Source: Hymenobacter caeli (GTDB lineage: Bacteria; Bacteroidota; Bacteroidia; Cytophagales; Hymenobacteraceae). From it: a stretch of 64,000 nt of DNA. Shown piece by piece: positions 10,420-18,478 of this stretch; position 1 is the stretch's first letter; every line of letters starts with the position of its first letter. The stretch spans positions 124,001 to 188,000 of the forward strand of contig NZ_JABSNP010000009.1 of the NCBI RefSeq assembly GCF_013294115.1. Direction: 5' to 3'. The notes below the pieces were generated by a model. It was given only the letters and a program-made list of their open reading frames with translations. It ran no database searches and had not been told where the DNA came from. The position numbers were made by a program, and so were the translations under genes.

Positions 10420-10509
10420 GCGGAAGGGCGGGGGTTAGGTGAGGGCGGGGCGTAAATATCCACTGCTGCACCCGGCACCGGGAGGCCGCCGCCCGGTGCC
10501 GGGGCCCCG

Positions 10510-12930
10510 TCAGTTGGTGCCTGCCCCGCCGGCCAGCGTCAGGGTTTTGGCCACCAGCCCCGGGGCCCGGAGCGTGACGGTGACGGGCCCGGGGCCGGCC
10601 GTGGCCTGCACGTAGGCCAGCAGCCGGCCGTGCAGGGCCCGCCGCTGGGGGGCTTTGTAGTCTTCGTGGCTGTCGTGGCTGCCGCTTTCCAGGCCCAGCA
10701 GCCGGGCCGGGCCGGCCAGGGCCACCGTGATTTCGGCCGCGGCGTCGTCCACGCGGTGGCCGTCCCGGTCCACGACGGTAATTTCCAGCTGCGCCACGCC
10801 CTGGGGCTTGACGGCCAGCGCGTTGCCGTAGGGCGTGGCCTGGAGGGCGTAGGGCGCGCCGGTGGTTCTGAGCACCGCGCGGCTCACTTCCTGGCCGTTG
10901 CGGTAGCCGCGGGCCAGCAGCTCGCCCGGGGCGTAGGCCACGTCCCAGGCGGGGGTGTGGCCGGTTTTCCGGCCCAGCGACTGGCCGTTGAGCAGCAGCT
11001 CCGTGGTTTCGGCGTTGGTGAGGCCCACCACGCGCACCTGGGTGCCGGCGGGCCAGTTCCAGGTGGTATTCAATTGCTGGGGCCCCACGGGTTTTTGGTC
11101 GGCGGCGGCGGGCGCGGCGGTGCCCAGGTAGAGCACGGGCTGCTCGGACCACAGGCTCTGGCGGAAGTAAAACTCGGGCTTGGGGAAGCCCGCCAGGTCG
11201 AGCAGGCCGGGGCCGCTGCTGCGCAGGGGCCACTTGCCGGCCTCGCCCAGGTAGTCGATGCCGGTCCACAGGTATTGGGCCGACACGTAGGCGTTGGAGT
11301 CGACGGCGGCCCAGGCGCGGGCCTGCATCCCGTTTTCGCTGCCGTAGATGACGCGCTGCGGGTACGCCTTGTGGTCGTCCGGGTAGCGGAATTCCTGGTA
11401 GTTGTAGCCCACCAGGTCGAGCGCGGCGGGGTAGTCGGTGAAGTTGGACATCACCACGCCGGCCAGCGCGGCCGTGACGGGCCGCGAGGCGTCCACCTGC
11501 TTCACCACGGCCACCAGGCGGCGGGCGATGGGGCCCATCTGGGCGGCCGCCGGGTGGTCGGGCAGGTAGCCCTTGCCGTAAATCTGGGGGTTGCGGCCCG
11601 TGTTCAGCACCTCGTGGCTGTAGGGGTCGTTGGGGTAGTCGATTTCGTTGCCGATGCTCCACATGATGACGGAGGGGCGGTTGCGGTTGCGGAGCACCAT
11701 GTCGCGCAGGTCGCGGTCGGCCCACTCCTTGAAGAACTCGTGCGCGCCGGCCTGGCTGGGGGTGCCCACGTTCCAGCCCTCCACCCACTTGTTCTTGCCG
11801 ATTTCCCACTCGTCGAAGGCCTCGTCCATCACCAGCAGGCCCAGCCGGTCGCAGAGGGCGTAGAGGTAGTCGGCGTGGGGGTTGTGGCTCAGGCGCAGGG
11901 CGTTGCAGCCGCCTTCCTTCAGCGTGCGCAGGCGGCGCTCCCACACCTCGGGCGGCACGGCCACGCCCAGGGCCCCCGCGTCGTCGTGGATGCACACGCC
12001 CTTGAGCTTGAGGTTCTGCCCGTTCAGAAAAAAGCCCTGGTCGGCATCGAACCGGATGCTGCGCACGCCCACTTCCTCCGTTACCTCGTCGGTGGGCCGG
12101 CCGGCCACCGCCAGGCCCACCCGCAGCCGGTACCGGTTCGGGGCGGCCACCGACCACAGGCGCGGCGCGGCGATGTGCAGCGTCAGGGCGGCGGCGGTTT
12201 CGGTGCCGGCCTTGGCTTGCACCGACTGCCGGGCCGTGGCCACGGTTTTGCCCTGCGCGTCGAGCAGCGTGCCCGTCACCAGCACGGTGGCCGGGGCGGC
12301 GGTGGCGTTGGCCACGGCCACCGTCACGCGGCCCGTGGCGGCGCGGGCCGACACCTCGGGCGTGGTGAAGCCCACGCCCCACAGCCCCACGTGCACGGGC
12401 GCGGTGGCCAGCAGGTACACGTTGCGGTAGATGCCCGAGCCCGTGTACCAGCGCGAATCGGCCACCACACGATGGTCCACCTTCACGGCCAGCACGTTTT
12501 GGCCGCCGGGGCGCAGGTAGGGCGTCAGCTCGTACTGGAACGAGGCGAAGCCGCTGGGCCGCTTGCCCAAAAAGTGGCCGTTGAGCCACACCTCGCTGTT
12601 CTTGTACACCCCGTCGAAATAAACGAACACCTTCTTTGCCCGAAAGCCGGCGGGCAGCGCAAACGTCTTGCGGTACCAGCCGACGCCGCCCGGCAGGAAG
12701 CCGGTGGCACTGGCCCACTCCGGGCTGAAGGGCCCCTCGATGCTCCAGTCGTGGGGCAGGTCGAGGGCGCGCCAGGCGCGGTCGTCGAGGCCCGGCTCTT
12801 CGCCCGCCGGCACGTCGCCCCGGTGGAACTTCCAGTCGGCGTTGAAGAGCAGGCGTTGGCGCTGGGCCCGGGCGCGGCCGGGCAGCAGGCTCAGGGCCCC
12901 CAGGAGGGCCAGGAGGAATTTAAGTTTCAT
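10510..12930 (-). CDS. GH2 beta-galactosidase-like enzyme
   Basis: An 806-residue secreted GH2 protein. The start at 12930 is chosen because it opens with a signal peptide (MKLKFLLALLGALSLLPGRARAQ); the frame stays open far upstream without meaningful sequence. Order: sugar-binding jelly roll (about 25-180), Ig-like domain (about 180-290), TIM barrel (about 290-590), then C-terminal Ig-like domains of the kind found in long beta-galactosidases. Catalytic residues are E429 in IGNEIDY and E532 in YGSENG. It probably releases galactose from oligosaccharides in the periplasm, feeding galK/galT. Substrate could also be another beta-glycoside. Confidence 0.88.
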   Translation of the reverse strand: MKLKFLLALLGALSLLPGRARAQRQRLLFNADWKFHRGDVPAGEEPGLDDRAWRALDLPHDWSIEGPFSPEWASATGFLPGGVGWYRKTFALPAGFRAKKVFVYFDGVYKNSEVWLNGHFLGKRPSGFASFQYELTPYLRPGGQNVLAVKVDHRVVADSRWYTGSGIYRNVYLLATAPVHVGLWGVGFTTPEVSARAATGRVTVAVANATAAPATVLVTGTLLDAQGKTVATARQSVQAKAGTETAAALTLHIAAPRLWSVAAPNRYRLRVGLAVAGRPTDEVTEEVGVRSIRFDADQGFFLNGQNLKLKGVCIHDDAGALGVAVPPEVWERRLRTLKEGGCNALRLSHNPHADYLYALCDRLGLLVMDEAFDEWEIGKNKWVEGWNVGTPSQAGAHEFFKEWADRDLRDMVLRNRNRPSVIMWSIGNEIDYPNDPYSHEVLNTGRNPQIYGKGYLPDHPAAAQMGPIARRLVAVVKQVDASRPVTAALAGVVMSNFTDYPAALDLVGYNYQEFRYPDDHKAYPQRVIYGSENGMQARAWAAVDSNAYVSAQYLWTGIDYLGEAGKWPLRSSGPGLLDLAGFPKPEFYFRQSLWSEQPVLYLGTAAPAAADQKPVGPQQLNTTWNWPAGTQVRVVGLTNAETTELLLNGQSLGRKTGHTPAWDVAYAPGELLARGYRNGQEVSRAVLRTTGAPYALQATPYGNALAVKPQGVAQLEITVVDRDGHRVDDAAAEITVALAGPARLLGLESGSHDSHEDYKAPQRRALHGRLLAYVQATAGPGPVTVTLRAPGLVAKTLTLAGGAGTN

Positions 12931-13146
12931 GCCAGCAAGAGGGGTTGGGCGGGTGGAAAGGGAACCAGGCGGGAAAGGTAAAAGAAATTGACCGTCATAA
13001 AATCGAGTCCCAAACGCCAGCGGGTGGGGCGGGCCCCAAGGCCGGCGGGCCAACCGGCGCACGTTCCGCAAGCCGTGCGTATACTGCACCGCCCACCGAG
13101 TACGCCGCGCCGGGGCCGCCTGCAAGTGGCCCCGGTGGCGTAGGGA

Positions 13147-14250
13147 ATGGGCCCACGCTCCACCGCCCCGCCCGTGCCCGATTCCAGCCGCACCTTTTTG
13201 CGCTACGCCGCCCTGACGGGCGGCCTGCTGGCCCTGCTGCCCGGCCGCAACGCCCGGGCCGCCGCCCGCACCTACACCAACCCCGTGGTGCCGCGCAACT
13301 TCCCCGACCCGGCCGTGCTGCTCCACGAGGGCACGTACTACGCCTTCGGCACCACTGGCCAGGGCCGCACGGCCGACGGGCGCATCTTCAGCGTCCTCAC
13401 TTCTGCCAACCTGGTGGACTGGCGCGACGCGGGCGGGGCCCTGACGCCCCCGGCGGGCAGCGAAGGGCTCGACTTCTGGGCTCCCGAAGCGGTGCTGCAC
13501 GAGGGCACGTTTTACCTGTACTATTCGCGGGGCGGCGGGGCCGTGGCGGCCAGCGTGGGGCACCGCCTGCACGTGGCCACCAGTACGCTGCCCCAGGGCC
13601 CCTACACCGAAGTGGCCGCGCTCGACGTGCCGGACAGCCAGTTCACCATCGACGCCCACCCGTTTCAGGACGATGACGGGCAGTGGTACCTGTTCTATGC
13701 CCGCGACTTCACCGACGCGGACGGCGGCTATTTCCCCGGCACCGGCCTGGCCGTGGACCGCCTGGCCACCATGACCACGCTGGCCCACGAGCCGCGCACC
13801 GTGCTGCGGGCCCGCCACCCCTGGACGCTTTTCGAGGCCAACCGCCGCATGCCGCTCTACGGCGGTAAAGTATTCGCGCAGTGGCACACGCTGGAGGGGC
13901 CGTTCGTGCGCCGCCACGCGGGCAAGTACTACTGTTTCTACAGCGGGGCCAACTTTCTGACTGCGCGCTACGGTGTCGATTTTTGCGTAGCCGATGGTGT
14001 GCTGGGGCCATATGAAGAAGCCGGCGGCGGGGCCGGGGCGCGGGTGCTGCACGCCGTACCGGGCCACGTGCGGGGCCCCGGCCACCACTCGCACGCGCTG
14101 GGCCCCGACGGCCGCACCGAGTACCTGGTGTACCACGCCTGGAACCCGCAAATGACCGAGCGTCAGCTCTGTATCGACAAATTAGCCTGGACCGACCAGG
14201 GGCCCCGCTGCCTGGGGCCCACCTACACGCCCCAGCCGCTGCCGGGTTGA
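13147..14250 (+). CDS. GH43 family glycosidase
   Basis: A 367-residue single-propeller GH43 enzyme. Catalytic candidates are D54 in NFPDPAV, D169 in FTIDAHPF and E250 in HTLEGPF. The N-terminus (1-40) holds SRTFLRY followed by a hydrophobic run and ARAA, which looks like an export signal; it lacks the twin arginine needed for a Tat signal. It is divergent from the GH2 gene over a 216-base spacer in which I see no clear feature, and is followed after 95 bases by the LacI-type regulator on the same strand, so the two could be co-transcribed. Confidence 0.87.
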   Translation: MGPRSTAPPVPDSSRTFLRYAALTGGLLALLPGRNARAAARTYTNPVVPRNFPDPAVLLHEGTYYAFGTTGQGRTADGRIFSVLTSANLVDWRDAGGALTPPAGSEGLDFWAPEAVLHEGTFYLYYSRGGGAVAASVGHRLHVATSTLPQGPYTEVAALDVPDSQFTIDAHPFQDDDGQWYLFYARDFTDADGGYFPGTGLAVDRLATMTTLAHEPRTVLRARHPWTLFEANRRMPLYGGKVFAQWHTLEGPFVRRHAGKYYCFYSGANFLTARYGVDFCVADGVLGPYEEAGGGAGARVLHAVPGHVRGPGHHSHALGPDGRTEYLVYHAWNPQMTERQLCIDKLAWTDQGPRCLGPTYTPQPLPG

Positions 14251-14345
14251 AATCCGCAGCGGTGAGCCCGCAGCAGCATTACACAAAATTTGCGCGGATA
14301 TTTGCGTAGCAGTTTTCGCTGCCTGCCTTTAAACATCCCCGCCAC

Positions 14346-15371
14346 TTGGCTTCCAAACGCGCTTCCATCACCGACATGGCCCTGAAGCTGGGCGTGTCGG
14401 TGTCCACCATTTCGCGGGCCCTGAGCAACCACCCGAGCATCAGCGACGCCACCAAGAAGCGCGTTACCAAGCTGGCCAAGGAGCTGAACTACCACCCCAA
14501 CCACCTGGCCGCCGGCCTGCGCCGGGGCCGCAGCAACATGCTGGGCGTGCTGGTGCCGCACATCGACGGCCACTTTTTTACGATGGTGGTGAAGGGCATC
14601 GAAACCGTGGCCACCAAGGCGGGCTTCAACATCCTCATCTGCCAGTCGAACGAGGACGTGGCGCACGAGCGCAAAAACATCGAAACCCTCATCAACGCCC
14701 AGGTAGAAGGCATTTTGGTGTCGCTCTCGCGCACCACCCGCGACTTCAAGCACTTCGACAAGGCCACGAAGCGCGACCTGCCGCTGGTGTTTTTCGACCG
14801 CATCCTGGAGGGGCGCGACGTGAACGCCGTGGTGCTCGACGACCGCGAGGGGGCCTACCAAACTACCCGGCACCTGCTGGCCCAGGGCTGCCGCCGCATC
14901 GCCCACTTCGCTGGGCCCCAGCACTTGAACATCTACAAAAACCGCCGCCAGGGCTACCTCGACGCCCTGCGCGAGCACGACGTGCCCTACGACGAAGCCC
15001 TGGTGTTCACCTGCGACATGCGCCACGAAGACGGCATCCGGGGCATGGAGCAATTGCTAAAGCTGCCCGTGCCGCCCGACGCCGTGTTTTCGGCCAGCGA
15101 CATCACGGCCGTGGGGGCCCTGCAAGTGCTGCGCCAGCGCGGCCTGCGCGTGCCCGCCGACGTGGCCCTGGCCGGCTTCAGCAACGAGCTGTTCTCGTCG
15201 TTCCTCGAGCCCATGCTCACCACCGTGGACCAGCGCTGCGAGCAGATGGGCCAGGCCGCCGTGCGCCTGCTGCTCGAAATACTGGGCGAGAAACGCCAGA
15301 ACGTGTCGCCGCGCCGCGTGCTGCTCCAGCCCGACTTGCTGGTGCGGGCCTCCTCGCTGCGCGTGAAGTAG
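14346..15371 (+). CDS. LacI/GalR-family transcriptional regulator
   Basis: A 341-residue regulator: N-terminal helix-turn-helix (about 6-52, LGVSVSTISRALSNHPSIS), hinge helix (NHLAAGLRRGRS) and a periplasmic-binding-protein-like sugar-sensing domain (about 60-340, beginning LGVLVPHIDG). The start codon is TTG at 14346; the first ATG at 14376 would cut into the HTH, so TTG is chosen. It probably controls the surrounding glycosidase and gal genes through the GCAAACGTTTG-like sites at 428, 2869, 6442 and 6511. The effector sugar is unknown. Confidence 0.93.
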   Translation: MASKRASITDMALKLGVSVSTISRALSNHPSISDATKKRVTKLAKELNYHPNHLAAGLRRGRSNMLGVLVPHIDGHFFTMVVKGIETVATKAGFNILICQSNEDVAHERKNIETLINAQVEGILVSLSRTTRDFKHFDKATKRDLPLVFFDRILEGRDVNAVVLDDREGAYQTTRHLLAQGCRRIAHFAGPQHLNIYKNRRQGYLDALREHDVPYDEALVFTCDMRHEDGIRGMEQLLKLPVPPDAVFSASDITAVGALQVLRQRGLRVPADVALAGFSNELFSSFLEPMLTTVDQRCEQMGQAAVRLLLEILGEKRQNVSPRRVLLQPDLLVRASSLRVK

Positions 15372-15439
15372 GACGGGGCCATGCAACCCTTTGGGGCCAG
15401 TCAGTACTCCTGGGGAAATCCACCTTTCCCCGCTACCCC

Positions 15440-16177
15440 ATGAAACGGATTACTACTTCCCTTTTGGCCGTGGCCCTGCTGGCCGGCGCAACTGCGGCTT
15501 CGGCCCAAACCACGTTTCGCTTGGGCTTGCGCGGCGGAGCGAACCGGGCTTTAACGACGGTGGACGGGGCTAGTAATTTTATTAACGGAATTAACTTATT
15601 TTATTCCGCTGATAAATTGCCTGTATACGCTTGGCAGGCGGGCGCAGTGCTGGAGATGAGTTTTGGTAAGCTGGCTTTGCAGCCCGCGCTGGTATTTTCG
15701 CAAAAGGGTGAAAAGTTGCACACGTATTACAGCTCGGGAGATTATGCTCTCTATTACACTGAGACGACCAGCACCAACCGCTACAATTGGTTGGAATTGC
15801 CGCTCAACGTAGTGTACACGCTGCACGGTGACCACGGCTTACAAGCATTCGCGGGGCCCTACGTGGCGCTGGCCGTGGGCGGAAATCAGCAGGGTACAGT
15901 ATACAGGACCATATCCGTCCGCACTGCTCCGCAAGATTTCGACACCCAAGTTTCCTACGGCCCCAACACCAACAACCGCCGCCTCGATGCGGGCGTCAAC
16001 TTCGGCGTTGGCTACCGCCAGGGGCCCTTACAAGTGCAACTTGGCTATGCCCTAGGCTTGCGCAACTTACACCAAGACGGCGGTACATTTTATTACGATT
16101 ACGGCCACAACTTTAACGCCGACGCTGCATACAACCGGGTGGCACAACTCACCGGCACGTACTTCTTCTCACTGTAA
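15440..16177 (+). CDS. PorT-like outer-membrane beta-barrel protein
   Basis: A 245-residue protein with signal peptide (1-22, ending TAASAQ) and alternating aromatic/polar strands typical of the 8-10-stranded PorT/OmpA-like barrels of Bacteroidota. The last residues YFFSL end in an aromatic as usual for barrel proteins. It is visibly less GC-rich than its neighbours and has no clear operon partner. Function is unknown beyond an outer-membrane location. Confidence 0.75.
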   Translation: MKRITTSLLAVALLAGATAASAQTTFRLGLRGGANRALTTVDGASNFINGINLFYSADKLPVYAWQAGAVLEMSFGKLALQPALVFSQKGEKLHTYYSSGDYALYYTETTSTNRYNWLELPLNVVYTLHGDHGLQAFAGPYVALAVGGNQQGTVYRTISVRTAPQDFDTQVSYGPNTNNRRLDAGVNFGVGYRQGPLQVQLGYALGLRNLHQDGGTFYYDYGHNFNADAAYNRVAQLTGTYFFSL

Positions 16178-16184
16178 AACCGCG

Positions 16185-16799
16185 CTACAGCGGCCGCAGC
16201 AGGGCCCGGCAGGGGGCCCCGTCGGCCCCGACGATGGCCAAGGGTAGGCAAATCAGTTCGTAGTTGCCGGGCTCCACGTGGCCCAGCGCTAGGCCCTCGA
16301 TGATGGTGACGCCGAAGTCGAGCAGGGCGTGGTGGGTGTTGCCGGCCCCCACTGAGAGGTAGTCGACGCCGACGCAGACCACGCCGCGCTGCTGCAAAAA
16401 CTGCGCGGCCGGGAAGTCCAGCTTCACGAAGTCGGGGTTGAAGGGCTGGTGCGTCCAGTCGGCATCCGAGTTGCGGGTGCGGAAGAGGATGCGCTGGCCG
16501 GGCTGCGGGTCGAGCGGCTCCACTTCGGCCAGGGTGATGAGCCGGGGGTCGAGGATGCGGGCCACGCGGCAGGGGCCCAGCAGCGTGGTCAGGTCGATGG
16601 TCGTCACGTCGGGCCCGTCTTGGATGAAGTGGCGCGGGGCATCGACGTGGGTGGCCGTGTGCACGCTCATGCTGATTTCGGACACGTTGGCCGGGTCGCC
16701 GTAGGCAAACGAGCGGGTGAGGCGCAGGTGCACCGGCGCGTTGTCGGGCCAGTGCACCATCTGGTCGGAAATGGGCGTCGTGATGTCGAGGTAAGGCAT
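16185..16799 (-). CDS. Cyclase/kynurenine-formamidase-family hydrolase
   Basis: A 204-residue protein of the metal-dependent cyclase family, which includes kynurenine formamidase and isatin hydrolase. The metal-binding signature HTATHVDAPRHF is complete. ATG at 16799 (MPYLDITTPI) is used; the open upstream extension is Arg/Pro-rich and not protein-like. Its stop lies 7 bases from the stop of the PorT-like gene, so the two are convergent. The substrate is unknown, and no tryptophan-degradation genes are nearby. Confidence 0.8.
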   Translation of the reverse strand: MPYLDITTPISDQMVHWPDNAPVHLRLTRSFAYGDPANVSEISMSVHTATHVDAPRHFIQDGPDVTTIDLTTLLGPCRVARILDPRLITLAEVEPLDPQPGQRILFRTRNSDADWTHQPFNPDFVKLDFPAAQFLQQRGVVCVGVDYLSVGAGNTHHALLDFGVTIIEGLALGHVEPGNYELICLPLAIVGADGAPCRALLRPL

Positions 16800-16956
16800 G
16801 GCGGGGGAGTTACGTGGCGGTTGGGGCCGGTGGCCGGCCCCTTGAACACGGCGGCGGCGCACCTTGGCGGGCCGGGCTTGAACGGGCGCTGGAACCCCGT
16901 GCAAACCCAGTACGCAAAGATGCGCCGTTGCGCCGCCGCTCAGTAGCCCGGCGAAC

Positions 16957-17044
16957 TTGCCAGCCTATTGCCAGCCTATTGCCAGCCTATTGCCAGCCTA
17001 TTGCCAGCCTATTGCCAGCCTATTGCCAGCCTATTGCCAGCCTA
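16957..17044. repeat. Tandem repeat, eight copies of an 11-bp unit
   Basis: Eight perfect copies of TTGCCAGCCTA, followed by a diverged partial copy (CTGCCAGCC) that encodes the last residues of the efflux gene. On the minus strand the unit reads TAGGCTGGCAA, i.e. it repeats the GGCTGGCAGTAG that ends the gene. The array lies immediately downstream of that stop. Confidence 0.95.
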
Positions 17045-18478
17045 CTGCCAGCCGCCGCCCAGGGCCCGGTACACGTTCACCGTGGCGTTCAGCTGCTGCA
17101 TCCGGGTTTCGGTCAGGTCGAACTTCGACTCCAGGGCGTCGCGCTGGGTGAGCAGCACCTCCGTGTAGTCGGCCCGCACGGCCTTGAAGAGGCTGTTGGA
17201 AATGCGGATGGACTGGTTGAGGGCCTGCACTTCCTTCAGCTTCGCGTCGTAGCTGCTTTGCAGGTTGCTGATGTTCGACACCTGGTTGGATACCTCGATG
17301 TAGGCGTTCAGCACGGTGCGCTCGTAGTTGTACACCGCTTGCAGTTGCAGGGCGTTGGCGCTGGCGTACAGGGCTTTGATGCCGTTGCGGTTAATCAGCG
17401 GCGCGGACAAGTCGCCGGCCAGGTTGTAGAGCATCGACTCGGGCGAGTTGAACAGCAGGCGGGGCTTGAACGCCTCGAAGCCCGCGCCGGCCGAGATGCC
17501 CAGCGACGGGTAGAAGTTGGCCCGCGCCACCTGCACGTCCAGCTTGGCGGCCACCAGGTTCTGCTCGGCCCGCCGGATGTCGGGGCGGTTGCCCAGCAGC
17601 TGCGCGGGCACGCCCACCCGGATGGTGGGCGGCACCAGCGCCCCGAACGCCTGGTCGTCGCGAACAATCGGCTGCGGGTAGCGGCCCAGCAGCAGGTTGA
17701 GCTTGTTCTCGGTTTCGGTGATGCGCTGCTGCGTTTTGTATTGCAGGCTGGTGGTGTTCTGCACCTGGGCCTCGAAGCGCTTCACCGCCAGCTCCGTCAC
17801 CCGGGCCGCTTCTTTCTCCTGCTTCACGATGCGCAGGGCATTGTCCTGAATCTCAATGTTCTGCTTGAGGATGAGCAGCTGGTTGTCGAGCGCCAGCAGC
17901 TCGTAGTACGAGTTGGCAATTTCGGCAATCAGGTTCGTCACCATGAAGTTTTTGCCCTCCACCGACGCCAGGTACCGGACGGCCGCCGCCTTGCGGGCGT
18001 TGCGCAGCTTGTGCCAGACGTCGACCTCCCAGCTGGCAAACGCGCCCAGCTGGTAGTTGGCCAGCGGGGTGGGGGTGGGGCGGTCGGGCTGGATGTTGAC
18101 GGCCTCCTCCGTCGCGCCCTGGAGCGTGTAGCGCCCCGGCTTCTCCAGCTCCGTGCGGGCCCCCAGGCTCACCGTGGGCAGGTACTCGCCGGTGCGGGCC
18201 TGCACTTCGTTGCGGGCAATCTGGATTTCCTGGAGCGTGACGTTCAGCTCCTGGTTGTGTTGCAGCGCGGTGTCGATGAGGGCCGCCAGGTTGGGGTCGG
18301 TAAAAAACGCCTTCCACCGCACCCGGGCCGTGCTGGCCGTGTCCGGGGGGCTGGTGGCGTAGGCGGCGGGTACGCGGCGGCTCGCGTCGCGCTGCACCAG
18401 CTGGGGCACTTTGCAGCCCGCTATGGCCAGCGCCAGGGCAGCCGCGCCCAGGCTTTCATAAAGGCGTCTTCTAAGCAT
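17042..18478 (-). CDS. Outer-membrane efflux lipoprotein (TolC/OprM family)
   Basis: A 478-residue outer-membrane factor of the RND NodT/OprM group. The lipobox LAIAGC gives an acylated N-terminus, and two repeats of helical hairpins plus strands make the trimeric channel. ATG at 18478 is preferred: it overlaps the stop of the pump gene (ATGCTTAG), the usual translational coupling; an in-frame TTG sits 3 codons upstream. Third gene of the adaptor-pump-channel operon. Its last codons form the first, diverged copy of an 11-bp tandem repeat that continues downstream. Confidence 0.93.
   Translation of the reverse strand: MLRRRLYESLGAAALALAIAGCKVPQLVQRDASRRVPAAYATSPPDTASTARVRWKAFFTDPNLAALIDTALQHNQELNVTLQEIQIARNEVQARTGEYLPTVSLGARTELEKPGRYTLQGATEEAVNIQPDRPTPTPLANYQLGAFASWEVDVWHKLRNARKAAAVRYLASVEGKNFMVTNLIAEIANSYYELLALDNQLLILKQNIEIQDNALRIVKQEKEAARVTELAVKRFEAQVQNTTSLQYKTQQRITETENKLNLLLGRYPQPIVRDDQAFGALVPPTIRVGVPAQLLGNRPDIRRAEQNLVAAKLDVQVARANFYPSLGISAGAGFEAFKPRLLFNSPESMLYNLAGDLSAPLINRNGIKALYASANALQLQAVYNYERTVLNAYIEVSNQVSNISNLQSSYDAKLKEVQALNQSIRISNSLFKAVRADYTEVLLTQRDALESKFDLTETRMQQLNATVNVYRALGGGWQ

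Noticed and set aside
13186..13260. Twin-arginine signal in the GH43 protein at 13147
   Set aside because: The sequence SRTFLRY has only one of the two required consecutive arginines.
16957..17168. Open frames coding (PAYCQPIASLL)n-like repeats over the 11-bp tandem array
   Set aside because: They only translate the tandem repeat and overlap the efflux gene in antisense.
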